This document shows, one piece after another, positions 7,220-14,818 of a stretch of 20,875 bases of DNA. Below the pieces are notes generated by a model, which was given only the letters and a program-made list of their open reading frames with translations, had not been told where the DNA came from and made no database searches. Positions within the stretch are counted from its first letter, which is position 1. Every line of letters begins with the position of its first letter. The stretch is taken from IMG/VR virus record IMGVR_UViG_3300046313_000278, positions 1 through 20,875 of that record; one strand, 5' to 3'. Made by a program: the position numbers and the translations under genes. Source of the stretch: a virus.

Positions 7220-7750
7220 TTAGGAGTTGACTGACGAAGAAATGTAATAATCGTACACGAAAGTGACTTCAAACATTTCAACTTGGTTGTTTGCTTCCCA
7301 ATCCAATTGAATAGGGCTGAGTTCAATTGGGAAAGCATTGATCATAGTAACTTCTTTGAGAATGGTACCATTGCGATCCAATTGTTTAACACGAAGGTCT
7401 GATGTGTATGATGCTGGTTGAATGATACCGCTGTTATCAGCGATATTGTTCATTCCGTTTGACCAACGCTCAAACGTATCACGAATCAGGAAGTTTTCGT
7501 TGTAAACAACAATGTTCCAAGGTTGGAAGTCTCGTTCACCAGCCACGTTAATAGACCGACCCTGATAGAACACTGGAACCGGAGCAACATTGCTTGCTGG
7601 CAGAGATGCAGACTTGCAATGGAATTGAGCCAGTGCAGAAGACGCAGTGCTGTTTGTCACAAACAGCGGAAAGTTAAGGTCAACCCTGAATTGGTTTGGA
7701 CGAACCAGACCGTCTGAAATAGAAGCCCGAAAAGCTGTCAAATTTGCCAT
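7220..7750 (-). CDS. 19: tail tube protein gp19
   Basis: This 176-aa protein (T4 gp19 is 163 aa) stacks in hexameric rings as the inner tube of the contractile tail. The N-terminal SDGLVRPNQFRVDLNFP, the central FYQGRSINVAGERDFQPWNI, and the C-terminal ELSPIQLDWEANNQVEMFEVTFVYDYY are the family's conserved blocks; the last ends in a beta strand typical of tube proteins. The start is supported by AAAGGAAAA 6 bases upstream. It follows gp18 with an intergenic of 78 bases holding a hairpin, a TGTAAATA box and a 5' hairpin, and it is followed by a terminator. Confidence 0.95.
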   Translation of the reverse strand: MANLTAFRASISDGLVRPNQFRVDLNFPLFVTNSTASSALAQFHCKSASLPASNVAPVPVFYQGRSINVAGERDFQPWNIVVYNENFLIRDTFERWSNGMNNIADNSGIIQPASYTSDLRVKQLDRNGTILKEVTMINAFPIELSPIQLDWEANNQVEMFEVTFVYDYYISSSVNS

Positions 7751-7765
7751 TTTATTTTCCTTTAT

Positions 7766-7781
7766 ATGTTCAATCGAACAT
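7766..7781 (-). other. 5'-UTR hairpin before gp19
   Basis: ATGTTC and GAACAT pair across a 4-base loop. The hairpin lies between the TGTAAATA box and the ribosome site of gp19, as in the gp23 leader. A stabilising role for the transcript is inferred. Confidence 0.5.
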
Positions 7782-7788
7782 CTTATTT

Positions 7789-7796
7789 TATTTACA
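7789..7796 (-). promoter_or_regulatory. late-promoter-like box for gp19
   Basis: The minus strand reads TGTAAATA, sharing TAAATA with the T4 late promoter. It lies 39 bases before the gp19 ATG, immediately after the strong hairpin that follows gp18. Together these would give gp19 a separate late transcript. Confidence 0.5.
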
Positions 7797-7798
7797 TA

Positions 7799-7822
7799 TG
7801 ACGGGGAGATGTCTCCCCGTCA
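7799..7822 (-). terminator. strong hairpin between gp18 and gp19
   Basis: Two 11-bp arms (TGACGGGGAGA and TCTCCCCGTCA) flank two bases, forming a very stable GC-rich hairpin 6 bases after the gp18 stop. No T tract follows on either strand, so it is not a classical intrinsic terminator. It may protect the gp18 mRNA 3' end, pause polymerase or attenuate transcription. Confidence 0.55.
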
Positions 7823-7828
7823 GGTTTA

Positions 7829-9751
7829 TCAGAGTTCGATTTCAGTGAAGTCCACGTTTCCGCGAACAGCAATGAAATTCAAGTTAATGAATCGAACAGC
7901 CCGAGTTGGCTTAATGAAGATATTTGCTCGCAACTCATTACCGTCAATTGCTTCAGCAGTGTTCACAGAAGGACCAGCATCAACCAAGAAGTCAACGATA
8001 CCCTGCTTACCCTGAACGTCGCGGAGATATGGTGTAATCATTGCAACGAACATTTGACGGGTCAAGTCGTTGTTCAATTCAAACAAGAAATACTTGGATG
8101 CAGTTGCAATGGCTTTTTCCACAACAATAAACAACCGACGCACGTTGATTGCATCAAATGCAGAAGCCCGAGACAACAGAGTCTTATCGCCAAAGAGAAC
8201 GGTTCCTTCTCCGGGGAAAGTAACAACGCTGTTGATTCCAACTTTGAACAATTCATCCCGCATGAATTTGTTTGGGTTAACTGCCAGCTTAGTTACGTTT
8301 TTCAATTGACCACGAGTCATACCACTTGGAGAATGCCAAGGTGTTGCAATTGATTCAGTCCGAGCACAGAGACCAGCAATATCAGCACTCATTGCAATCC
8401 AGCGATAAACATCATTGTATGCATCATACTGATATTTGTATCCAGAATCCATAACGGCATAGCTTGTAGACACTGCCAGTTCATTTCTGTATTCAATCAT
8501 CGCTTCAACGGATTCAGATGTATCGCCAATAATAGGAGAACCATCAGCGATGTTGTTTGGCGAAACGAATGCCATGCAATCCATTCGAGAATCTGCAATG
8601 TTTTGAATAATCCAACGAGCAACATCAACGGAAACGTGACCAGCAATTACCAATGAAACATCATGCAATTCTGGATTCGAGAACAGACTATAAGCCGCAA
8701 TAAGCTCATCACGAGATGCGCCGAAACCATCTGCGCCACCACTCAAAGATACGGATTTGTTAGTCATCAGACTACGATATGCTCCGGCAACTGTTTCCGT
8801 CCCCCAATCGTGCCCAGTGCTTGTCAGTGCAGTTGACAATGGCATGTCCATCCAATATACATAATTGGAACGGTTATTGAGAACAGTTTTAAAGTATGCT
8901 GTATTACCATCAAAAGATTTTCCGTTCAGAGATTTACTGACGTTTGCAAATTTCTCCAAAATGGTTCCAGCAACGCCGGTAAACCGACCATCTTCATCCA
9001 CAATCACAATGTGCAAACCGTCACCACTTGCACCAACAGTTTCTGCAGTTACTGTGTCATATGGAGCCTTGTCAAAAAATGATGCATATTCCCATTTTGT
9101 GATTGCTGTAAGACCAGTTGCTGTTGCAGAAAAAACACTATCAACTGACAAGTGAGTGTTGTCGGTGATTGAAACAACTTTTTTGATTGTTCGGATACCA
9201 AGAATGGTTGTCTCGAACGTATCTCCGATAGAAACTTCAGTTGTGAATGCGGTTCCAGTTCCAACAATGTCATCCGAACCAGTCGTAGTTTCAACCGTAC
9301 CAGTCAGTGTGCGAGAGAACGTCTTTGCATCGCTCATCGACACTTTCAATGAGTTTCCTTTGGAACCGGGATACTTGGATGCAAACATGCCAAAAGAGCC
9401 ACTATTTCCATTGATGTGGGTGTTTTCATATACACCGACGTTGGCAATTTTCACTGGAGTTCCTGAAGCAACAGCGTTCAATTGTCCTACTGTCGATACT
9501 CGAACCAGTTTGAGTGCGGAACTGTATCCCAAGAAGTTTGCTGCTTGGAAGAATCCGGTATAAGTGTCAATGGTTGGTTTACCAAACCGAGAAACAAGAG
9601 TTGTTTCAGATGAAATTGAGGTTACGTCCAACACTGGACCCCAATCAAATTCACCAGCAACAGCACCAATAGAGTTACCAAATGCAGGAATGATAGAAGT
9701 GAGGTCAGTTTCTTTGTACGTGACAGCAGGACTGATGGAAAAAGATGCCAT
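7829..9751 (-). CDS. 18: tail sheath protein gp18
   Basis: At 640 aa this is close to T4 gp18 (659 aa). It polymerises around the gp19 tube and contracts to drive the tube through the host envelope. The start has the family pattern SPAVTYKETDLTSIIPAFGNSIGAVAGEFDWGP, and the C-terminus ends with FIKPTRAVRFINLNF and FTEIEL. The middle contains GVNxVV-type sheath-core blocks (KVGINSVVTFPGEGTVLFGDKT). Residues 150-220 look like an inserted beta domain of the GTVxTTxGSxxVxGTGTAFTT type, seen in many phage surface and tail proteins, probably at the sheath exterior. AAAGGCG precedes the ATG. It heads the minus-strand head-tail operon, divergent from gp17. Confidence 0.97.
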   Translation of the reverse strand: MASFSISPAVTYKETDLTSIIPAFGNSIGAVAGEFDWGPVLDVTSISSETTLVSRFGKPTIDTYTGFFQAANFLGYSSALKLVRVSTVGQLNAVASGTPVKIANVGVYENTHINGNSGSFGMFASKYPGSKGNSLKVSMSDAKTFSRTLTGTVETTTGSDDIVGTGTAFTTEVSIGDTFETTILGIRTIKKVVSITDNTHLSVDSVFSATATGLTAITKWEYASFFDKAPYDTVTAETVGASGDGLHIVIVDEDGRFTGVAGTILEKFANVSKSLNGKSFDGNTAYFKTVLNNRSNYVYWMDMPLSTALTSTGHDWGTETVAGAYRSLMTNKSVSLSGGADGFGASRDELIAAYSLFSNPELHDVSLVIAGHVSVDVARWIIQNIADSRMDCMAFVSPNNIADGSPIIGDTSESVEAMIEYRNELAVSTSYAVMDSGYKYQYDAYNDVYRWIAMSADIAGLCARTESIATPWHSPSGMTRGQLKNVTKLAVNPNKFMRDELFKVGINSVVTFPGEGTVLFGDKTLLSRASAFDAINVRRLFIVVEKAIATASKYFLFELNNDLTRQMFVAMITPYLRDVQGKQGIVDFLVDAGPSVNTAEAIDGNELRANIFIKPTRAVRFINLNFIAVRGNVDFTEIEL

Positions 9752-9805
9752 GTTATATCGCCTTTAATGTTGTTAGGAATAACGGATGGCGCAGAACACG
9801 CACAA

Positions 9806-9822
9806 CCATATAATTACTTACG
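9806..9822 (-). promoter_or_regulatory. late-promoter-like box for gp18
   Basis: The minus strand reads CGTAAGTA (9822-9815) followed by ATTATATGG. It matches the gp23 element over 16 bases as GTAARTAATTATATKG. It lies about 64 bases before the gp18 start. The sharing of bases well beyond the eight-base box argues against chance. Confidence 0.55.
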
Positions 9823-9841
9823 GAAGTCTGATGTTCAAAAT

Positions 9842-9849
9842 CATAAGTA
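9842..9849 (+). promoter_or_regulatory. late-promoter-like box for gp17
   Basis: The plus strand reads CATAAGTA, six of eight matches to TATAAATA, 19 bases before the gp17 ATG. A start about six bases downstream would give a very short leader with the AGGAG ribosome site (9858-9862). It is the only plus-strand candidate facing gp17. Confidence 0.4.
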
Positions 9850-9867
9850 TTTGATTTAGGAGTCGTT

Positions 9868-11487
9868 ATGGCAGAGAAGATTGGGTTTAATGGAAATAAA
9901 TTTTTACGCAGAGCACATGAGGAGATTGAGTACACTGACGAACAGTTGGATGAGTTAGAACGGTGTAAGAACGATCCGATTTACTTCATTGAAAATTATG
10001 CAAAAATCGTATCCTTGGACAAGGGTATCGTTCCATTTAAAATGTTTGAGTATCAAAAAACATTTGTAAGAACCGTTCACTCTTCAACCAGAGTCATCTC
10101 AAAATGGTTTCGTCAAAGTGGAAAATCAACATCTGCCGCTGGGTATATCGCATGGTTGGTTCTTTTTAGTAAAGAAAAAAAGACTGCCTGTATACTTGCA
10201 AACAAGCTAACGACAGCAAAGGAAATATTTGGAAGAACTCAATTCATTGTAGAAAATTGCCCAAAATGGATGCAGCGCGGAGTCAAGGAGTGGTCAAAGA
10301 CTTCGTTTAAATTTGAGAATGAATCAACTGTATTTTGTGCAGCAACTTCGCCATCGGCTGTTCGTGGACAGAGTTTAAACTTTTGTCTATGTGATGAGTT
10401 TGCTTTCTTGAGTCCAAATCTTGCAGAAGAATTCATTGCATCTGTTTTCCCAACACTTTCATCATCAGAGTCTTCAAAGCTGATTATCGTTAGTACCCCA
10501 AAAGGGATGAATCATTACTACAAAATCTGGAGAGAAGCAGAAGCTGGTATCAATGGATTCATTCCAATAGCTGCGAAATGGCAAGATCATCCACATCGAA
10601 CACAAACATGGGCAGACGAACAATTACGAGAACTTGGTGACCTAAAATACAATCAGGAGATTTTGTGCGAATTTCTTGGAAGTAGTCTTAGTCTAATTTC
10701 CGGTTCTGCAATAAGCTCAATTCCTCTTGGTATTGGGACAGTTATTTTTGATGGGTATACCGAATATCATCAACCAATCCCCGGACATTCCTATGTCATC
10801 ATGACCGATGTTGCAAGAGGCGCAGAACTTGACTATTCCGCATTCATTGTTCTTGATATAACATCACTCCCATACAAAATTTCGGCAGTTTTTCGCAACA
10901 ACAAAATTGACCCACAGATGTATCCAGATGTGATTTATCGGATTGGGATGAAGTACAATGAAGCCTTTGTTTTGGTTGAAACAAACGATATTGGTCAACA
11001 GGTTGCTGACATTTTGTTCTATGACTTGGAGTACGAGAATGTATACTTGTCTTTTAGAGAGAAGATCAATGAGGGTGCTGGTAAAAAGATTCCCGGACTG
11101 AGAACGACCAAAAAGACAAAATCAATTGGCTGTTCAAACCTAAAGACATTGGTTGAGAACAAAGCCATTGAAATCAATGACCCAACCATTGTTGATGAGA
11201 TGTCAACTTTTGTGAGGGTTGGAAATAGCTATAAGGCAGAGGAAGGAAAAACAGACGACTTGATGATGTGTCTGGTGATGTTTGGTTATCTGTCAGCACA
11301 ACCTATATTCAAAGAGTTGTTTGATTACAACCTAAGAACGGTTTATCTGCAAAACCAAAAGAAAGAATGGGACGACTGGATGGAGCCGATTGGGTTCGTT
11401 GATCGTGGAGAGTCGTTTGTTCAATTGACTCCAGATAAGCCATATATTGAAGCAACTGACTCTTGGGCAGATTTCCCAATGCTTTGA
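9868..11487 (+). CDS. 17: terminase large subunit gp17
   Basis: This 539-aa protein (T4 gp17 is 610 aa) is the ATP-driven packaging motor and headful nuclease that docks on gp20. The ATPase domain shows an adenine-binding FEYQ motif (60-63), Walker A FRQSGKST (81-88), Walker B LCDEF with D176 and E177, and a C-motif IVST (207-210). The RNase H-like nuclease domain shows D314 in IMTDVARG, E371 in LVETND, and D463/D464 in KTDDLMM, matching the T4 acidic triad D401/E458/D542. AGGAG lies 5 bases before the ATG. It is inverted relative to gp18, unlike T4, where 16-17-18-19 run together. No gp16-like small subunit lies beside it. Its stop directly abuts the stop of the converging 108-aa gene. Confidence 0.97.
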   Translation: MAEKIGFNGNKFLRRAHEEIEYTDEQLDELERCKNDPIYFIENYAKIVSLDKGIVPFKMFEYQKTFVRTVHSSTRVISKWFRQSGKSTSAAGYIAWLVLFSKEKKTACILANKLTTAKEIFGRTQFIVENCPKWMQRGVKEWSKTSFKFENESTVFCAATSPSAVRGQSLNFCLCDEFAFLSPNLAEEFIASVFPTLSSSESSKLIIVSTPKGMNHYYKIWREAEAGINGFIPIAAKWQDHPHRTQTWADEQLRELGDLKYNQEILCEFLGSSLSLISGSAISSIPLGIGTVIFDGYTEYHQPIPGHSYVIMTDVARGAELDYSAFIVLDITSLPYKISAVFRNNKIDPQMYPDVIYRIGMKYNEAFVLVETNDIGQQVADILFYDLEYENVYLSFREKINEGAGKKIPGLRTTKKTKSIGCSNLKTLVENKAIEINDPTIVDEMSTFVRVGNSYKAEEGKTDDLMMCLVMFGYLSAQPIFKELFDYNLRTVYLQNQKKEWDDWMEPIGFVDRGESFVQLTPDKPYIEATDSWADFPML

Positions 11488-11814
11488 TTATTTTCTTGAC
11501 AGCAAGTCTTCAAGTTCTTGGATTCGCTTTGTCGAATCCCGGACTTGTTGCATCAATAGGACGTTTTGATCGTGAATTTCTTTGAGTTGAGCACGAGCCA
11601 ATGTCAGTTCTTCGGACAACAGCGTCACTTGCTTGATTAAGCTATCAATTTGTTGTGTGTGTAATGCACCAGCAGAGGTTACTTCTTCAATGGAAGTTTT
11701 GCGAATAAACAAGTAACCAGCAATCCCAAGCACACCAAATGCAATGATGGCAGAAATCATCTCCGACGTTCCAAGACCAATAATCTTTAGCAGTTCCAAG
11801 AAAAAATCAAACAT
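11488..11814 (-). CDS. small membrane-anchored coiled-coil protein (108 aa)
   Basis: A short N-terminal region is followed by one hydrophobic segment (about residues 18-37, ending in GYLFIRK) and then a long predicted coiled coil (about 52-105) with regular Leu/Ile/Val spacing. By the positive-inside rule the C-terminal coil would be cytoplasmic, which argues against an inner-membrane spanin, though topology from sequence alone is uncertain. GGAG precedes the ATG. It is last of three consecutive membrane-protein genes. A lysis role (holin or accessory) is possible only from size and clustering. Confidence 0.8.
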   Translation of the reverse strand: MFDFFLELLKIIGLGTSEMISAIIAFGVLGIAGYLFIRKTSIEEVTSAGALHTQQIDSLIKQVTLLSEELTLARAQLKEIHDQNVLLMQQVRDSTKRIQELEDLLSRK

Positions 11815-11817
11815 CTG

Positions 11818-12204
11818 TCACTCCAATTTTGATTCTGTTTTAGTCTCCCACATAAACTTCAGAATGTGGATGTTGATAATGAATGCAACGTAATTTGACA
11901 CCGACAGAATCACACAGATCGAGGTCATTGCAATTGATGTTGGGAAGAACAGCGAAGCCATCCAAAACCAGCAAGTTCCATTGATCCATGCCATGAGAAT
12001 TCGAGACAATTCAAGTCTTGGATGGGCAAGTATGGATACAAACTGAATCAGTCCGAACATAATACTTACCATACCAACAACAATCATGGTTTGGAATTTT
12101 ATGACGTCATCGAACATGAAACCAATTCCAAACACAATCATGGCAGCAGCAGATATAAGTTCAGATGAACGTGTATCTTGGGGAAAGAGATTTTTGAGTC
12201 TCAT
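11818..12204 (-). CDS. unknown multi-pass membrane protein (128 aa)
   Basis: About four hydrophobic segments are visible (roughly 17-35, 40-60, 68-87 and 90-112), with a basic start (MRLKNLF) and a charged end (KTESKLE). No family is recognised. The ATG overlaps the stop of the 87-aa gene as ATGA, so the two are probably translated together. Candidate roles include a holin-like or host-membrane-modifying protein. Nothing in the sequence decides between them. Confidence 0.8.
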   Translation of the reverse strand: MRLKNLFPQDTRSSELISAAAMIVFGIGFMFDDVIKFQTMIVVGMVSIMFGLIQFVSILAHPRLELSRILMAWINGTCWFWMASLFFPTSIAMTSICVILSVSNYVAFIINIHILKFMWETKTESKLE

Positions 12205-12464
12205 CGCTTAAATCCAAACAAAGATAATGCACAAAGGAAAGCAATTTCAATTCCGGCTCTAATAGATAGAAGTTCTGGGTCAACGTGATTCATCAAATGA
12301 TACCCAATGATCCAAGAGGACTCCGCGAAAATTAACAACACAGAAGAAATAATTGCCAAGGTCAATACTTGATTATCTCGTCGTCGTCTTTTAAGGGTAT
12401 ATCCAGACGAACAGATAAAAATACAACACATGGCAGTTACCAAGACCAAAACATCGAGTATCAT
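12201..12464 (-). CDS. unknown small membrane protein (87 aa)
   Basis: Three hydrophobic segments (about 2-22, 34-54 and 67-84) are separated by a strongly basic loop (KRRRRD at about 25-30), which should be cytoplasmic. The ATG overlaps the stop of the 637-aa gene as ATGA, and its own end overlaps the 128-aa gene in the same way. No family is recognised. Size and partners are compatible with a lysis or membrane-defence cassette, which remains a guess. Confidence 0.78.
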   Translation of the reverse strand: MILDVLVLVTAMCCIFICSSGYTLKRRRRDNQVLTLAIISSVLLIFAESSWIIGYHLMNHVDPELLSIRAGIEIAFLCALSLFGFKR

Positions 12465-14374
12465 TTCTTAAACGCCCTCAGATAGCGTTCCATGTCTGTC
12501 TGTTCAGCAACATGGAAGTTATGATTTGCCTTCAGACCAGCATGAACGTCTGGGTGATCGAGGTCTGATGTAGATCGAGCCTTGATTTTGTCATAGACAG
12601 ATTTGAACTTGGTCAGTTTGGCAACATGCATATGCAGTTGAACATGACTATCAGACAAATCATTTCCTTCGTTGTCATGCCCACCAGTCAATAGCATTTG
12701 TGAAGTCAATTCGTGTTGAATTGCTTCGCCATTTTTGTTTTCATTGGTTCCATTTATCAAACTTGCTGCGTGACCATATCCCAAGTCTGGGTGATGATAG
12801 ACTTCATGGGCCAACTTTGCATCGGCATATTTTCCCATATGTTCCATGACTGGATGTGATTGGAAAGTGGAGTCTCGCTCGTCCTCATTGTTATTGAGAA
12901 TCGTATGCATCAATCGCGGATTTTTGGTGTGGTTCAACAGATACCGAGACTGTCCGGGATTCAAGTCGCTATAATAGTCTTCGTGGCTTGGTGTTGCAAT
13001 GTGTCCAAGAGCAACATCACCAGCAGCATCCCATTCTTTTGATTTGCCGGTATGTGACAAAACATGGTCAATCAAGTCGTGATGAGCATCTCCCATCAAT
13101 GATCTTGTTTTGGACTCATAGTCGGCTCCTTGATAGTCCTTGGCTTCATTGTGCAGCTTTCCAAGGAGTTCAATTGACTCGCCGGGGCCAAAATCCTTGA
13201 ACGGACTTTTCCTTCGACCAAACATCTTATCTGCATTCTCTGCAGCGTAACTGTGCAACATCTTATCCTCGACATTATTGTCGTGGATGTCTCGATAATC
13301 CAAGTCTTCATCGGCATTCTTAATCAAATGATGTACAATTGAATGAACCTTATCCTTTTCTGAAATTTTGTCATGGATGTCGGCAATCTTTTGTTGGATT
13401 CCATCTCCATCATCATCAGGCCCATCGGGATGTTTGTCCCATTCCCAATTGTCGTGTGTGTTTCGAGCAGCCTTTACTGCATGATATACAGCAGATTCAA
13501 TATCTCTATGCATCTTTTCGGAATCACTGTGTGATTTTTCCATCAACAGATTTTTCCCATCATCATTGTAGAGTTCTGGGTTTTTTTGATAAAATCCTTC
13601 TTTGGAGGGATACTTTTCATCTGCCCATGAACTAACTTGTGAATGGAATCCCCTTGGAGCAGCCCCATACACTCCATTTTCAGGTCTCCAAATTTTGTGA
13701 CCTTCGTTATAGAATTGTTTGATGCTTATTCGACCAAGAGGATTTTTGTCAGGGTCTTCTCCCTTTTTGACCAAATATGCAGCAAGTGTGTGATTTGCAA
13801 TATCTTTTGGGAGATAGTGTTTATTACTTCCACCATCCATATCCATACAAGATGACCAACCACGGTCAGTTGATACACCAGCAACATCATATTTGTTTTT
13901 GCTGATAACAATTTCTTTTGGAGTCTTGGCTGCACCGCGAACTGGGTCAGCAGCATACACTTGAGACAAAGACATTGGCTTACCTTTATTGGCTCCAGTC
14001 ATTGTCAGTTTTCTTGTCCATTTATCATGTTCTCCAGTCAACAGAGAACCAATGCGATATTTCCGCTTCGGATCGGATTCGTGATATGCTGTTCCCGATA
14101 CATAATCGTCGGTCTTATATCCACGGTCAGAAAGAGCATTTAAGACGATATTGTGATGTGCATCCCAACGACCAGTTTGACCGGACCGAGTAATCGGTTC
14201 ATCTTTAGAGTCATCATATGGGATGCGAATTCGGTCAGTGTCTCCAAAGACTTCTTTGTGCGGATTACCATACTGATACCAACTGTCAACTTTTTTCTTT
14301 TGTTCGTCAGTCAATGCTTCGGACAAAAGTTCAATTGATTCGGCAATAAATTCTGGACTAAAATCTTCTTCCAT
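12461..14374 (-). CDS. unknown 637-aa protein, possible packaged internal protein
   Basis: I do not recognise a characterised function. Residues 1-25 (PEFIAES then LLSEA) resemble the capsid-targeting segment of T4 internal proteins (which begin MKTYQEFIAEA), with L/I-x-E sites. Residues 160-245 hold a compact block with TDRGWSSCMDMDGG (C176), NHTLAAYLVKKG and GRISIKQF; from memory, similar W-x-S-C-M blocks occur in other uncharacterised phage proteins. The middle and C-terminal parts are His/Asp/Asn-rich, with helical segments (about 430-600) that could be HEAT-like repeats. It is about the size of T4 Alt (682 aa), an injected enzyme, but I see no ADP-ribosyltransferase motif. It begins after an AAAGAAAGAG stretch and heads the membrane-protein genes. 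Confidence 0.85.
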   Translation of the reverse strand: MEEDFSPEFIAESIELLSEALTDEQKKKVDSWYQYGNPHKEVFGDTDRIRIPYDDSKDEPITRSGQTGRWDAHHNIVLNALSDRGYKTDDYVSGTAYHESDPKRKYRIGSLLTGEHDKWTRKLTMTGANKGKPMSLSQVYAADPVRGAAKTPKEIVISKNKYDVAGVSTDRGWSSCMDMDGGSNKHYLPKDIANHTLAAYLVKKGEDPDKNPLGRISIKQFYNEGHKIWRPENGVYGAAPRGFHSQVSSWADEKYPSKEGFYQKNPELYNDDGKNLLMEKSHSDSEKMHRDIESAVYHAVKAARNTHDNWEWDKHPDGPDDDGDGIQQKIADIHDKISEKDKVHSIVHHLIKNADEDLDYRDIHDNNVEDKMLHSYAAENADKMFGRRKSPFKDFGPGESIELLGKLHNEAKDYQGADYESKTRSLMGDAHHDLIDHVLSHTGKSKEWDAAGDVALGHIATPSHEDYYSDLNPGQSRYLLNHTKNPRLMHTILNNNEDERDSTFQSHPVMEHMGKYADAKLAHEVYHHPDLGYGHAASLINGTNENKNGEAIQHELTSQMLLTGGHDNEGNDLSDSHVQLHMHVAKLTKFKSVYDKIKARSTSDLDHPDVHAGLKANHNFHVAEQTDMERYLRAFKK

Positions 14375-14398
14375 GATACACTCTTTCTTTGTTATCTA

Positions 14399-14818
14399 TT
14401 ACTTAGCAAAACGAATACAATCAGCCGGAAAATAATCTTCGGGACATTCTGCTCCCAATGCACCAGCAACAATCTCTGAGCAAAATTCTTGACCGTTCTT
14501 TTGTGGGACAAATGGGATGATGAATCGAACGATTCCCCACCAATCGTAACTGTTTCCGAGTCGCTCAATCATATAAGCCAATGCAAACTGTTCGTCCCCT
14601 TCAACATCAACCACATCCCATTTGCCGGAATTCAAGTCAATTATTTTTGAACGAACTCCACCATCACGGGAAGAACTTGAGTAGCATTGTCCATCAATAA
14701 CCAATTCAACATGAGAGTATTTGCTAAACGATCTGGCACAAATTGCCCAATGAGAAATCCAATGGACAAAATCTTTGTTGATTGAAGGTGGGCCTTTGTA
14801 TAGAGCTATTTTCATCAT
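14399..14818 (-). CDS. permuted papain-like (NlpC/P60 superfamily, YiiX-type) protein
   Basis: This 139-aa protein has the layout of circularly permuted NlpC/P60 enzymes. A His-containing strand YSHVELVIDG (H36, E38) comes first, and a later helix carries the nucleophile in EFCSEIVAGALG (C113). Between them is an ARLGxxYDWWGI-like segment (here ERLGNSYDWWGI), typical of the family. Members are thiol amidases, esterases or acyltransferases; in phages the substrate is generally unknown. It has no signal peptide or membrane segment. Its first ATG overlaps the 2H phosphoesterase stop as ATGA. A cell-wall or lipid-directed role in infection or lysis is possible. Confidence 0.8.
   Translation of the reverse strand: MMKIALYKGPPSINKDFVHWISHWAICARSFSKYSHVELVIDGQCYSSSSRDGGVRSKIIDLNSGKWDVVDVEGDEQFALAYMIERLGNSYDWWGIVRFIIPFVPQKNGQEFCSEIVAGALGAECPEDYFPADCIRFAK

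Noticed and set aside
9809-9814. TATAAT on the plus strand as a sigma-70 -10 box for gp17
   Set aside because: No -35-like hexamer sits at the right distance. The same bases are part of the element shared with the gp23 upstream region, where a plus-strand promoter would make no sense.
11488-11814. Assignment as an inner-membrane spanin
   Set aside because: The positive charges after the membrane segment predict a cytoplasmic coiled coil, opposite to a spanin, and no outer-membrane partner lipoprotein is seen.
12461-14374. Identification as an Alt-type ADP-ribosyltransferase
   Set aside because: Similar length and a signal-like N-terminus only; no R-S-E type catalytic motifs are visible.
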